DNA from: Pseudomonas juntendi
GTDB taxonomy: Bacteria; Pseudomonadota; Gammaproteobacteria; Pseudomonadales; Pseudomonadaceae
Assembly: GCF_009932375.1 (NCBI RefSeq)
Contig: NZ_BLJG01000028.1
Coordinates: forward strand, 1-44,686
Length of the DNA: 44,686 nucleotides
Direction: 5' to 3'
The notes below the pieces were generated by a model that saw only the letters and a list, made by a program, of their open reading frames with translations, was not told where the DNA came from and did not search any database. Shown piece by piece: positions 24,607 through 33,691 of this stretch (positions are counted from its first letter, which is position 1; every line of letters starts with the position of its first letter). The translations under genes were made by a program, and so were the position numbers.

Positions 24607-26055
24607 TCAGCGTGGGAATGCAGGCGGGTTCACACCGGCCATGTCTTCCATCACGCGAACCACCTGGCAGCTGTAACCGAATTCGTTGTCGTACCACACG
24701 TACAGAACAACACGGTTGTCATTGGCGATGGTCGCTTCAGCGTCCACCACACCGGCGTGGCGCGAGCCAACGAAGTCGGTCGAAACCACTTCCTGCGAGG
24801 CAACGTAGTCGATCTGCTTGTGCAGCTCCGAGTGCATTGCGGTCTGGCGCAGGTACTCGTTGATTTCGTCGCGAGTAGTGGCCTTTTCCAGGTTCAGGTT
24901 GAGGATGGCCATCGAAACGTTCGGCGTAGGTACGCGGATGGCGTTGCCGGTCAGCTTGCCCTTGAGCACTGGCAGTGCCTTGGCAGCAGCGGTGGCGGCA
25001 CCGGTTTCGGTGATGACCATGTTCAGCGGCGCGGCGCGGCCACGGCGGCTGCCCTTGTGGAAGTTGTCGATCAGGTTCTGGTCGTTGGTGAACGAGTGAA
25101 CGGTTTCGACGTGGCCGTTGACGATGCCGTACTGGTCGTTGATGGCCTTGAGCACCGGCACGATGGCGTTGGTGGTGCAGGAAGCTGCCGAGATGATCTT
25201 GTCATCGGCCGTGATATCGCCGTGGTTGATGCCATGCACGATGTTCTTCAGCGCGCCCTTGCCAGGTGCGGTGAGGATCACGCGGGCAGCGCCCGGGCAG
25301 GCCAGGTGCTGGCCCAGGCCGTCGGCATCACGCCATACACCGGTGTTGTCGACGATCAGCGCGTTTTCGATACCGTACTGGGTATAGTCGACTTCGCTTG
25401 GGTTCTTGGCGTAGATAACCTGGATCAGGTTGCCGTTGGCAGTGATGGTGTTGTTGGCTTCATCGATGGTGATGGTGCCATCGAACGGGCCATGCACCGA
25501 GTCACGGCGCAGCAGGCTGGCACGCTTGACCAGGTCGTTTTCGGCGCCCTTGCGCACAACGATGGCGCGCAGGCGCAGGCCGTCGCCACCACCGGTCTTC
25601 TCGATCAGGATGCGCGCCAGCAGGCGGCCGATGCGGCCGAAGCCGTACAGCACCACGTCAGTGCCTTTGCGCGCCGAAGCGTTCTGCTGGCCAACCACGT
25701 CGGCCAGCTCTTCACGGACGAACTGCTCGGCAGTGCGGCCATTGCCTTCCTGCTTGAACTTGTTGGCCAGCTTGCCCAGGTCGACCGAAGCGGCGCCCAG
25801 TTTCAGCTCGCTCATGGCTTTGAGCAGGGGGAATGTCTCGTGGACGGACAGTTCGGTTTCGTCGGTTTGGCGATGACGCGCAAAGCGGTGCGCCTTGAGG
25901 ATCGAGATAACCGAACGGTTGATCAGGCTGCGGCCATAAATCGAGCTCACCACATTGTTGTTGCGGTAGAGCTGACCGATAAGCGGGATCATCGCTTCAG
26001 CCAGGGCTTCACGATCGATCCACTCACCAAGACACTGGTCGGGCTTCTGAGTCAC
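24607..26055 (-). CDS. gap: Glyceraldehyde-3-phosphate dehydrogenase, long form
   Basis: About 482 residues, against roughly 330 for ordinary GAPDH. The usual enzyme starts with the Rossmann GFGRIGR at about 138-144. The catalytic cysteine is C293 (SAASCTTNAIVPVL), and the family ending WYDNEFGYSCQVVRVMEDMA is intact. The N-terminal 130 residues are helical (EWIDREALAEAMIPLIGQLYR) and belong to the long GAPDH type common in gamma-proteobacteria. It may act in gluconeogenesis, as Pseudomonas has further gap genes; that is from general knowledge. The start is set at GTG 26055 because GGAAGG lies five bases upstream. An ATG five codons earlier (26070) lacks a Shine-Dalgarno. Confidence 0.93.
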   Translation of the reverse strand: MTQKPDQCLGEWIDREALAEAMIPLIGQLYRNNNVVSSIYGRSLINRSVISILKAHRFARHRQTDETELSVHETFPLLKAMSELKLGAASVDLGKLANKFKQEGNGRTAEQFVREELADVVGQQNASARKGTDVVLYGFGRIGRLLARILIEKTGGGDGLRLRAIVVRKGAENDLVKRASLLRRDSVHGPFDGTITIDEANNTITANGNLIQVIYAKNPSEVDYTQYGIENALIVDNTGVWRDADGLGQHLACPGAARVILTAPGKGALKNIVHGINHGDITADDKIISAASCTTNAIVPVLKAINDQYGIVNGHVETVHSFTNDQNLIDNFHKGSRRGRAAPLNMVITETGAATAAAKALPVLKGKLTGNAIRVPTPNVSMAILNLNLEKATTRDEINEYLRQTAMHSELHKQIDYVASQEVVSTDFVGSRHAGVVDAEATIANDNRVVLYVWYDNEFGYSCQVVRVMEDMAGVNPPAFPR

Positions 26056-26094
26056 GGGAACCTTCCACATGTAGGGACAGAAAAAAGGGGCTAC

Positions 26095-26123
26095 ATTATG
26101 ACGCCCCAACACAGAACCGGCAA
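26095..26123 (-). promoter_or_regulatory. Sigma-70 promoter candidate for gap
   Basis: On the minus strand TTGCCG (26118-26123) and CATAAT (26095-26100) have a 17-base spacer. Transcription would start near 26088, about 33 bases before the GTG start. Confidence 0.55.
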
Positions 26124-26171
26124 TGAGCGCCTGTCGCAGTGAGCCAAGCCAGCATTCATGCCCTTTGGAGC

Positions 26172-26200
26172 CTGACAGCCGGCACCGTCACCGGTACAAT
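26172..26200 (+). promoter_or_regulatory. Sigma-70 promoter candidate for mfd
   Basis: CTGACA (26172-26177) and TACAAT (26195-26200) have a 17-base spacer, and the downstream box ends 37 bases before the GTG at 26238. This argues against the longer reading frame that would start at 26139, because that start would not be transcribed. Confidence 0.6.
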
Positions 26201-26237
26201 CGGTCTCTTTGCCGCAACGCTTGGAGTGCAATCTCCC

Positions 26238-29200
26238 GTGTCAGTTCTGCGCCTACCGCAAATGTCGGCCACGGCCGGCAAACAAACCTGGGGCAACCTG
26301 CCCGGTGCCGCCCTCAGCCTTGCCATCGCCGAGGCCGCCAGCAGCGCTGGCCGCTTCACCCTGTTATTGACGGCCGACAGCCAGGCCGCCGACCGCCTGG
26401 AACAGGAGCTGCGTTTCTTCGCACCCGACCTGCCGGTGCTGCCGTTTCCCGATTGGGAAACCCTGCCCTACGACCTGTTCTCGCCGCACCAGGACATCAT
26501 CTCCCAGCGCATCGCCAGCCTTTACCGCTTGCCTGAGCTGAGCCACGGCATCCTCGTGGTGCCGGTGACCACTGCCCTGCACCGCCTGGCACCCACGCGC
26601 TTTCTGCTGGGCAGCAGCCTGGTGCTGGACGTGGGCCAGACCCTCGACGTGGAGCAGATGCGCACGCGGCTGGAAGCCACCGGCTACCGCTGCGTCGACA
26701 CGGTCTATGAGCATGGCGAGTTCGCCGTGCGCGGTGCACTGATCGACCTGTTCCCCATGGGCAGCAAGCTGCCCTACCGCATCGACCTGTTCGATGACGA
26801 GATCGAGACCCTGCGTACCTTCGACCCCGAGACCCAGCGCTCGATAGACAAGGTGGATTCCGTGCGCCTGCTGCCTGCGCGCGAATTCCCCATGCAAAAG
26901 GACGAAGTGACCCGCTTCAAGGCACGCTTTCGCGAACGCTTCGACGTCGACTTCCGCCGCAGCGCGATCTTCCAGGACCTGGCCAGCGGCATCATCCCCG
27001 CCGGTATCGAGTACTACCTGCCCCTGTTCTTCGAAGAAACCTCCACCCTGTTCGACTACCTGCCGGCGGACACCCAGGTGTTTTCGCTGCCGGGGGTGGA
27101 ACAGGCCGCCGAACACTTCTGGAACGACGTGCGCGGGCGCTATGAAGACCGCCGTGGCGACCTCAGCCGACCACTGCTGCCACCGGCCGAGCTGTTCCTG
27201 CCGGTGGAAGACTGCTTCGCCCGGCTCAAGCAGTGGCCGCGGGTGGTGGTCAGCAGCGACGACCTGGAAGCCGGCGCAGGGCGCGAGCGCTTCCCGGCGC
27301 GCGCCCTGCCCAACCTGGCGATCGAGGCCAAGGCCAACCAGCCACTGGCCGAGCTGGCCAGCTTCCTCGACCAGTTCCCAGGCCGCGTGCTGTTCACCGC
27401 TGAGTCGGCGGGCCGTCGCGAGGTATTGCTGGAGCTGCTCGAACGGCTGAAGCTGCGCCCGCACACCGTTGATGGCTGGCACGATTTCATCACCGGTGCC
27501 GAGCGCCTGGCCATCACCATCGCCCCACTGGACGAAGGCCTGCTACTGGACGACCCGGCCATTGCCCTGGTCGCCGAAAGCCCGCTGTTCGGCCAGCGCG
27601 TCATGCAGCGCCGGCGCCGTGACAAACGTGGCGAAACCGCCAATGACGCGGTAATCAAGAACCTTACCGAACTGCGCGAAGGCGCACCGGTGGTGCACAT
27701 TGACCACGGCGTAGGCCGCTACCTGGGCCTGGCCACGCTGGAAATCGACGGCCAGGCTGCAGAGTTCCTGACCCTGGAATATGCCGAAAACGCCAAGCTT
27801 TATGTGCCGGTCGCCAACCTGCACCTGATCGCCCGCTACACCGGCAGCGACGACGCCCTGGCACCGCTGCACCGGCTGGGTTCGGAAGCCTGGCAAAAGG
27901 CCAAGCGCAAGGCTGCCGAACAAGTCCGCGACGTGGCCGCCGAACTGCTCGACATCTACGCCCGGCGTGCCGCACGCAAAGGCTACGCCTTCGCCGACCC
28001 GTCCGCCGACTACGCCACGTTCAGCGCCGGCTTCCCGTTCGAGGAAACCCCCGACCAGCAGGCCGCCATCGAAGCCGTGCGCGCCGACATGCTCGCGCCC
28101 AAGCCGATGGACCGCCTGGTCTGTGGCGACGTGGGCTTCGGCAAGACCGAAGTGGCCATGCGCGCGGCGTTCATTGCCGTGCACAGCGGCCGCCAGGTGG
28201 CGGTATTGGTGCCGACCACCCTGCTCGCCCAACAGCACTACAACAGCTTCCGCGACCGCTTCGCCGACTGGCCGGTGACCGTGGAAGTGATGAGCCGTTT
28301 CAAGTCCGCCAAGGAAGTCGCCGCCGCCGCCGCAGACCTGGCCGAGGGCAAGATCGACATCCTGATCGGCACCCACAAGCTGCTGCAGGACGACGTACGC
28401 TTCAAGGACCTGGGCCTGGCAATCATCGACGAAGAGCACCGTTTTGGCGTACGCCAGAAGGAGCAGCTCAAGGCCCTGCGCAGCGAAGTCGACATCCTCA
28501 CCCTCACCGCCACCCCCATCCCGCGCACGCTCAACATGGCGGTGGCGGGCATGCGCGACCTGTCCATCATCGCCACGCCGCCGGCGCGCCGCCTGTCAGT
28601 GCGCACCTTCGTGATGGAGCAGAACAAGAGCACCGTCAAAGAGGCGCTGCTGCGCGAACTGCTGCGCGGCGGCCAGGTGTATTACCTGCACAACGATGTG
28701 AAAACCATCGAGAAATGCGCAGCCGACCTCGCCGAACTGGTACCCGAGGCACGCATCGGCATCGGCCATGGGCAAATGCGCGAGCGTGAACTGGAACAGG
28801 TGATGAGCGATTTCTACCACAAGCGCTTCAACGTGCTGGTGGCGTCGACCATCATCGAAACCGGTATCGACGTGCCCAGCGCCAACACCATCGTCATCGA
28901 ACGCGCCGACAAGTTCGGCCTGGCCCAGTTGCACCAGCTGCGCGGCCGGGTTGGCCGCAGCCACCACCAGGCTTACGCCTACCTGCTCACGCCTACCCGG
29001 CAGAAGGTCAGCGCCGACGCCGAAAAGCGCCTGGAAGCGATCGCCAACACCCAGGACCTTGGCGCCGGCTTCGTGCTGGCGACCAACGACCTGGAAATCC
29101 GCGGGGCCGGCGAGCTGCTGGGCGAAGGCCAGAGCGGGCAGATCCAGGCCGTTGGCTTCACCCTGTACATGGAAATGCTCGAGCGCGCAGTCAAGGCCAT

Positions 29201-29687
29201 TCGCAAAGGTACCCAGCCCAACCTGGAACAGCCACTGGGCGGCGGCCCGGAGATCAACCTGCGCCTGCCGGCGCTGATCCCCGAAGACTACCTGCCCGAT
29301 GTGCATGCCAGGCTGATCCTGTACAAGCGCATTGCCTCGGCGGCCGACGAAGAGGGCCTCAAGGACCTGCAGGTCGAAATGATCGACCGCTTCGGCCTGC
29401 TACCGGAACCCACCAAGAACCTCATGCGCCTGACGTCGCTCAAGCTGCAGGCGGAAAAGCTCGGCATCAAGAAAGTCGATGCCGGCCCCAATGGCGGCAA
29501 GCTCGAGTTCGAGGCCGAAACCCCGGTAGACCCGCTGACCTTGATCAAATTGATTCAGGGCCAGCCCAAACGCTACAAGTTCGAAGGCGCGACCCAGTTC
29601 CGCTTCCTGGTGCCAATGGAGCGCCCGGACGAACGCTTCAACACCTTGGAGGCGCTGTTCGAGCGCCTGACCCCACAGCCTGCCTAA
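26238..29687 (+). CDS. mfd: Transcription-repair coupling factor Mfd
   Basis: A 1149-residue translocase that pushes RNA polymerase off lesions and recruits UvrA. Order: UvrB-like N-terminal part (LLLTADSQAADRLEQEL, FPDWETLPYDLFSPHQD), then the polymerase-binding domain (about 475-545, APVVHIDHGVGRYLGL). The RecG-like motor domains follow, with Walker A CGDVGFGKTEVAMR (about 629), the DEEH box IIDEEHRFG (about 730), the TATPIPRTL motif and the arginine finger region LRGRVGRS. The C-terminal domain closes the protein. The GTG start gives the standard length, and a promoter lies between it and the upstream in-frame ATG. It is followed after 9 bases by csiV. Confidence 0.96.
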   Translation: MSVLRLPQMSATAGKQTWGNLPGAALSLAIAEAASSAGRFTLLLTADSQAADRLEQELRFFAPDLPVLPFPDWETLPYDLFSPHQDIISQRIASLYRLPELSHGILVVPVTTALHRLAPTRFLLGSSLVLDVGQTLDVEQMRTRLEATGYRCVDTVYEHGEFAVRGALIDLFPMGSKLPYRIDLFDDEIETLRTFDPETQRSIDKVDSVRLLPAREFPMQKDEVTRFKARFRERFDVDFRRSAIFQDLASGIIPAGIEYYLPLFFEETSTLFDYLPADTQVFSLPGVEQAAEHFWNDVRGRYEDRRGDLSRPLLPPAELFLPVEDCFARLKQWPRVVVSSDDLEAGAGRERFPARALPNLAIEAKANQPLAELASFLDQFPGRVLFTAESAGRREVLLELLERLKLRPHTVDGWHDFITGAERLAITIAPLDEGLLLDDPAIALVAESPLFGQRVMQRRRRDKRGETANDAVIKNLTELREGAPVVHIDHGVGRYLGLATLEIDGQAAEFLTLEYAENAKLYVPVANLHLIARYTGSDDALAPLHRLGSEAWQKAKRKAAEQVRDVAAELLDIYARRAARKGYAFADPSADYATFSAGFPFEETPDQQAAIEAVRADMLAPKPMDRLVCGDVGFGKTEVAMRAAFIAVHSGRQVAVLVPTTLLAQQHYNSFRDRFADWPVTVEVMSRFKSAKEVAAAAADLAEGKIDILIGTHKLLQDDVRFKDLGLAIIDEEHRFGVRQKEQLKALRSEVDILTLTATPIPRTLNMAVAGMRDLSIIATPPARRLSVRTFVMEQNKSTVKEALLRELLRGGQVYYLHNDVKTIEKCAADLAELVPEARIGIGHGQMRERELEQVMSDFYHKRFNVLVASTIIETGIDVPSANTIVIERADKFGLAQLHQLRGRVGRSHHQAYAYLLTPTRQKVSADAEKRLEAIANTQDLGAGFVLATNDLEIRGAGELLGEGQSGQIQAVGFTLYMEMLERAVKAIRKGTQPNLEQPLGGGPEINLRLPALIPEDYLPDVHARLILYKRIASAADEEGLKDLQVEMIDRFGLLPEPTKNLMRLTSLKLQAEKLGIKKVDAGPNGGKLEFEAETPVDPLTLIKLIQGQPKRYKFEGATQFRFLVPMERPDERFNTLEALFERLTPQPA

Positions 29688-29696
29688 GGAAGATTC

Positions 29697-30269
29697 ATGC
29701 GTGCCATCCGTTGCCTGACCCTGCTGCTGGCGCTGTTCGCGCCAGCCGCCTTCGCCGAAGGCCTGTATCAGGTAGAAATGATTCTGGTGCGGCAGAACAG
29801 CGTGCCCGCCTTTACCAGCCCGTTCGCACCGGAAGACTGGAGCGGCGGTGCTGCGCGCCTGCACAAAGACGCCGAGCAACGCCCGGCGCTGGAAGACGAA
29901 GCCACCCGCCTGGAAGCGACCGCAGACTACACCGTGCTGATGCACAAGGCCTGGCGGCAACAGGTGGGCGACCAACCCAGCCGCATCGCCCTGGGCGAAG
30001 GCACCGAGCAATTCGGCCATTTCCCTATCGAAGGCAACCTGAGCATTGCCCAAGGGCGCTTCATCGCGGTGGAGGCCAACTTCTGGGTCAACCAGCTGGA
30101 TGGCAACGGCAGCGTGCTGCAAAGCGAGCAGTTCAAGCAAAGCAACAGTAACGTCAAAGGTGGGCAGCTGACCTTCCTCGACGGTGGGCACCTGGCGGTG
30201 CTGCTGAAGATCACGCCACCGGGCACGCCGAAAATGCCGGCCATGGACCCGGAGATCATGGAGCAGTAA
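29697..30269 (+). CDS. csiV: CsiV-family periplasmic protein
   Basis: A 190-residue exported protein: signal peptide MRAIRCLTLLLALFAPAAFA, then the family start EGLYQVEMILVRQN. It matches the CsiV family, named in Shewanella as a penicillin-binding-protein activator and found in many gamma-proteobacteria directly after mfd, as here. The middle (DYTVLMHKAWRQQV) and the end (LDGGHLAVLLKITP) are the conserved parts. AAGGAAG precedes the ATG. Only four bases separate it from the helicase gene, indicating an mfd-csiV-helicase transcription unit. The function in Pseudomonas is not established. Confidence 0.82.
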   Translation: MRAIRCLTLLLALFAPAAFAEGLYQVEMILVRQNSVPAFTSPFAPEDWSGGAARLHKDAEQRPALEDEATRLEATADYTVLMHKAWRQQVGDQPSRIALGEGTEQFGHFPIEGNLSIAQGRFIAVEANFWVNQLDGNGSVLQSEQFKQSNSNVKGGQLTFLDGGHLAVLLKITPPGTPKMPAMDPEIMEQ

Positions 30270-30273
30270 GCGC

Positions 30274-33200
30274 ATGAAGCCAGATGCCGTCGAGTTGGTG
30301 AATCAATACCCGAACTGGACCCAGTCGTTCAGCAAGGCCACCCTGCAGCGCGCAGAACGCTATGCCGATGAAGGCCGGGTAGAACTGGACGCTATCTATC
30401 GCCAGACCATCACCGCCCGGTGCGAAGGCAGCGGCGACAATGTCTACCAGCAAACCATCGAACTGCACATTGCGGGCGGCCGCTGCCACGTCGAGGGTGA
30501 GTGCGACTGCCCGGTACGCCAAAACTGCAAGCATTGCGCTGCGGTACTGTTCACCCTCAGCGGCCCCGACATCAGCACCGAGCCTGTGCAAAGCCCACCG
30601 GGTATGCTGTCGGCCGAACTGCAGCACTGGCTCAGTGGCCTGGAGCAGCCGCCGGCCCAGACCGGCGCAGCCGATGACAAACGCGGGCGCATGGTCTGCT
30701 ACCAGCTGCAACTGACCGATGCTGCCGGCTGTTCGCTGCTGGTGCGCAAAGGCACACGCAGCGAGGACGGCATCCGCTTCAGCCGGGTGCAGTCGCTTTA
30801 CGATTTTCTCTACGAGCCGCCGCGCTTCGTCACCGACCAGGACACGCGTATCCTGCGCCTGCTTGCGGCATTGAACCAGGGGGCCGGCCAGGATCGCGGC
30901 TACCAACTCAAAGGCCAGGAAGGCGGCGAACTGTTCCAGCGCGCACTGGAAACCGGGCGCATGCTGTTCGACGTCAACATGCCCCTGCTGCACGAAGGCC
31001 CGACGCGCCCAGCCGAGTTCCGCTGGGTACGCCAGGGCAATGGCAACTACCGCGGGCTGTGGTACAGCGGTGAGGAACCGCTGCGCTGCGTCATCCCGCT
31101 GCTGCCGCTGTACTACTTCGATGTGCAGGCGCAAGAGGTGGGCAAGGTCGAACACACCCTTGACCCGCATGTGGCCGTGCAACTGACCATCGCCCCCGAT
31201 GTGCCGGAACACCTGGTCGTCCCCCTGAGCCACAAGCTCAATGCCCTGAGCCACAAGGTGCCGACCCCAGCCCCCGTGCGAGAGCAAGTGATCGAGGACA
31301 TCCAGCCACAGGCCCTGCTGGCCCTCGGCAGCCTCGAGTACACCGCCTACATGCCGAAAACCGGGCGCATGCAACGGCAGATGCAACATCGCGCCGCATT
31401 GGCATTCGACTATGACGGCCTGCAAGCCAGCGGTAGCGACGACAAGCCGCTGACCCGCCTTGCAGGCAACACCAGCCAGCGCATCCGCCGCCAGCCCCAG
31501 GCTGAACAAGCCCTGCGCAAGGTGCTGCGGGACTTCGGCTTCAGGCCTGCAACCCGGCAGAGCAAGGCATTGCCCGACAGTGCCGGGGAAATGTATCAAC
31601 TGCCCGACGACGAAGCCTGGCTGCACTTTGCCCGCGAAGGCCTGCCACGCCTGCGCGAAGCCGGCTGGGCCATCGATACCCACCGCGATTTCGCCTTCGA
31701 CCTGCAAGAGGTGGAAGACTGGTACGCGACCATCGACGAAGCGCCGGGCCATGAATGGTTCGACCTGGAACTGGGCATCGTGGTCGATGGCCAGCGCCAC
31801 AGCCTGTTGCCGATCGTGCTGCAATTGCTGCGCAGCAGCCCAGAGCTGTTACGCCCCAGCGAACTGGCCCGGCGCAGTGACGACGAGCACCTGCTGATTG
31901 ACCTGAACCGCGGCCGCCTGGATGCCCCGGCCCTGCGCGTCGCCCTGCCCTATGGCCGTATCAAGGCGGTGATGGGCACCCTGGGCGAGCTGTACCTGCA
32001 CGAAGGCAGCGTAGGCCCGGCCCTGCGCCTGGACCGCGCCGACGCCGCGCGCCTGAACCAGATCGAAGGCATGCCGCTGCATTGGGAAGGTGGCGAGCAT
32101 GTGCGCGACCTGGGGCGCCGCCTGCGTGACGCGCGTGACCTGCAGGTCGCACCGCCAGTCGCGCTGCGGGCCAGCTTGCGCGCCTACCAGCAGCAAGGCC
32201 TGAACTGGCTGCAGGCCCTGCGCGAAATGGGTACCGGCGGCATTCTGGGCGACGACATGGGCTTGGGCAAGACCCTGCAGGCCTTGGCTCACCTGCTGCT
32301 GGAAAAGGAAAGCGGGCGCCTCGTCAGCCCAGCCCTGGTCGTGATGCCGACCAGCCTGATCCCCAACTGGCTGGACGAAGCCGCACGCTTCGCCCCCGAC
32401 CTGCGTGTACTGCCCCTGCACGGGCCAGGGCGCAGCAAGCATTTTGCCAAGCTGGGCGACTACGACCTGGTCCTCACCACCTATGCGCTGCTGCCGCGCG
32501 ACCTGCAGCACCTGCGCGCGCACGCGTGGCACGTGCTGGTGCTGGACGAGGCACAGAACATCAAAAGCAGTACCAGCAAGGCGGCCCTGGCCGCCTGCGA
32601 ACTGCAGGCCACCCAGCGTCTGTGCCTGACCGGCACGCCGATGGAAAACAACCTGGGCGAACTGTGGTCGATCTTCCATTTCCTGATGCCCGGCTGGCTG
32701 GGTGAACTGAAGCGCTTCAACCAGGACTACCGCACGCCGATCGAGCGCCACGGTGACAGCGAGCGCATGGCCCACCTGGCCAACCGCGTCCGGCCCTTCC
32801 TGTTGCGCCGCACCAAGGAGCAGGTGGCCACCGAGCTGCCGGCCAAAACCGAGATGGTGCACTGGGTCGAGCTCAGCGACGCCCAGCGCGACACCTACGA
32901 AGCGGTACGCGTGGCCATGGACAAGAAAGTCCGCGATGAAATTGCCCGCAACGGTGCCGCGCGCAGCCAGATCGTGATCCTCGACGCGCTGCTCAAGCTG
33001 CGCCAGGTGTGCTGCGACCTGCGCCTGGTAAAAGGCGTGGAGAGCAAGGGTAACCAGGCCGACAAGGGCAAGCTGGGGGCACTGCTGCAAATGCTCGATG
33101 AGCTGCTCAGCGAAGGCCGCCGGGTACTGCTGTTTTCGCAGTTCACGTCGATGCTTGCACTGATCGAGCAGGAACTGCAAAAGCGCCAGATCCGCTACAG

Positions 33201-33591
33201 CCTGCTCACCGGCGATACCCGCGACCGGCGTACGCCGGTGCAGCAGTTCCAGCAGGGTGACAGCGAGGTGTTCCTGATCAGCCTGAAGGCCGGCGGCGTG
33301 GGCCTGAACCTGACGGCGGCAGACACGGTGATCCACTTCGACCCCTGGTGGAACCCGGCCAGCGAAAACCAGGCCACCGACCGCGCCTACCGTATAGGCC
33401 AGGACAAACCGGTGTTCGTGTTCAAGCTGATTACCCGCGGCACGGTGGAAGAGAAAATACAGGCACTGCAGCAGGAGAAGGCCGCGCTGGCGGCGAGCCT
33501 GCTCGATGGCGGCCAGGCTGGGCAGTGGCGGCTGGGGGATGAAGAGATCGATGCCCTGTTTGCACCGTTGCCGGGCAAGCGTGGGCGCTGA
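30274..33591 (+). CDS. SWIM zinc-finger SNF2-family helicase
   Basis: A 1105-residue protein of the bacterial SNF2/RapA-like class. A SWIM zinc finger lies at 77-87 (CDC...CKH, the CxCxnCxH pattern). A long beta-rich middle (150-600) resembles the bacterial SNF2-associated region. The helicase core starts near 630: Q-region LRAYQQQGLNWL, Walker A GDDMGLGKTLQ (about 655), Walker B as DEAQ in VLVLDEAQNIKS (about 756), LTGTPMENNLGELWSIF, and the C-lobe with LLFSQFTSMLALIE, LISLKAGGVGLNLT and ATDRAYRIGQ. It should be a DNA-dependent ATPase that remodels protein-DNA complexes; the target is unknown. Co-transcription with mfd suggests a link to stalled polymerases, an inference only. Confidence 0.92.
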   Translation: MKPDAVELVNQYPNWTQSFSKATLQRAERYADEGRVELDAIYRQTITARCEGSGDNVYQQTIELHIAGGRCHVEGECDCPVRQNCKHCAAVLFTLSGPDISTEPVQSPPGMLSAELQHWLSGLEQPPAQTGAADDKRGRMVCYQLQLTDAAGCSLLVRKGTRSEDGIRFSRVQSLYDFLYEPPRFVTDQDTRILRLLAALNQGAGQDRGYQLKGQEGGELFQRALETGRMLFDVNMPLLHEGPTRPAEFRWVRQGNGNYRGLWYSGEEPLRCVIPLLPLYYFDVQAQEVGKVEHTLDPHVAVQLTIAPDVPEHLVVPLSHKLNALSHKVPTPAPVREQVIEDIQPQALLALGSLEYTAYMPKTGRMQRQMQHRAALAFDYDGLQASGSDDKPLTRLAGNTSQRIRRQPQAEQALRKVLRDFGFRPATRQSKALPDSAGEMYQLPDDEAWLHFAREGLPRLREAGWAIDTHRDFAFDLQEVEDWYATIDEAPGHEWFDLELGIVVDGQRHSLLPIVLQLLRSSPELLRPSELARRSDDEHLLIDLNRGRLDAPALRVALPYGRIKAVMGTLGELYLHEGSVGPALRLDRADAARLNQIEGMPLHWEGGEHVRDLGRRLRDARDLQVAPPVALRASLRAYQQQGLNWLQALREMGTGGILGDDMGLGKTLQALAHLLLEKESGRLVSPALVVMPTSLIPNWLDEAARFAPDLRVLPLHGPGRSKHFAKLGDYDLVLTTYALLPRDLQHLRAHAWHVLVLDEAQNIKSSTSKAALAACELQATQRLCLTGTPMENNLGELWSIFHFLMPGWLGELKRFNQDYRTPIERHGDSERMAHLANRVRPFLLRRTKEQVATELPAKTEMVHWVELSDAQRDTYEAVRVAMDKKVRDEIARNGAARSQIVILDALLKLRQVCCDLRLVKGVESKGNQADKGKLGALLQMLDELLSEGRRVLLFSQFTSMLALIEQELQKRQIRYSLLTGDTRDRRTPVQQFQQGDSEVFLISLKAGGVGLNLTAADTVIHFDPWWNPASENQATDRAYRIGQDKPVFVFKLITRGTVEEKIQALQQEKAALAASLLDGGQAGQWRLGDEEIDALFAPLPGKRGR

Positions 33592-33612
33592 TGCCCTCGG
33601 GTCGGCCGTGAG

Positions 33613-33666
33613 GGTTGGCTGGCAGTGAGGCCGAGCGCCGCGCCGGCGGCGATCTCACTGGCAACC
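33613..33666. terminator. Imperfect inverted repeat between convergent helicase and nagZ genes
   Basis: CAGTGAG (33623-33629) pairs with CTCACTG (33654-33660) and GGTTG (33613-33617) with CAACC (33662-33666), around a CGCCG/CGGCG inner stem. There is no T-run. It occupies the 100-base gap between stop codons. Confidence 0.35.
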
Positions 33667-33691
33667 AGAAACCCGCTACAGCGGCGACAGG

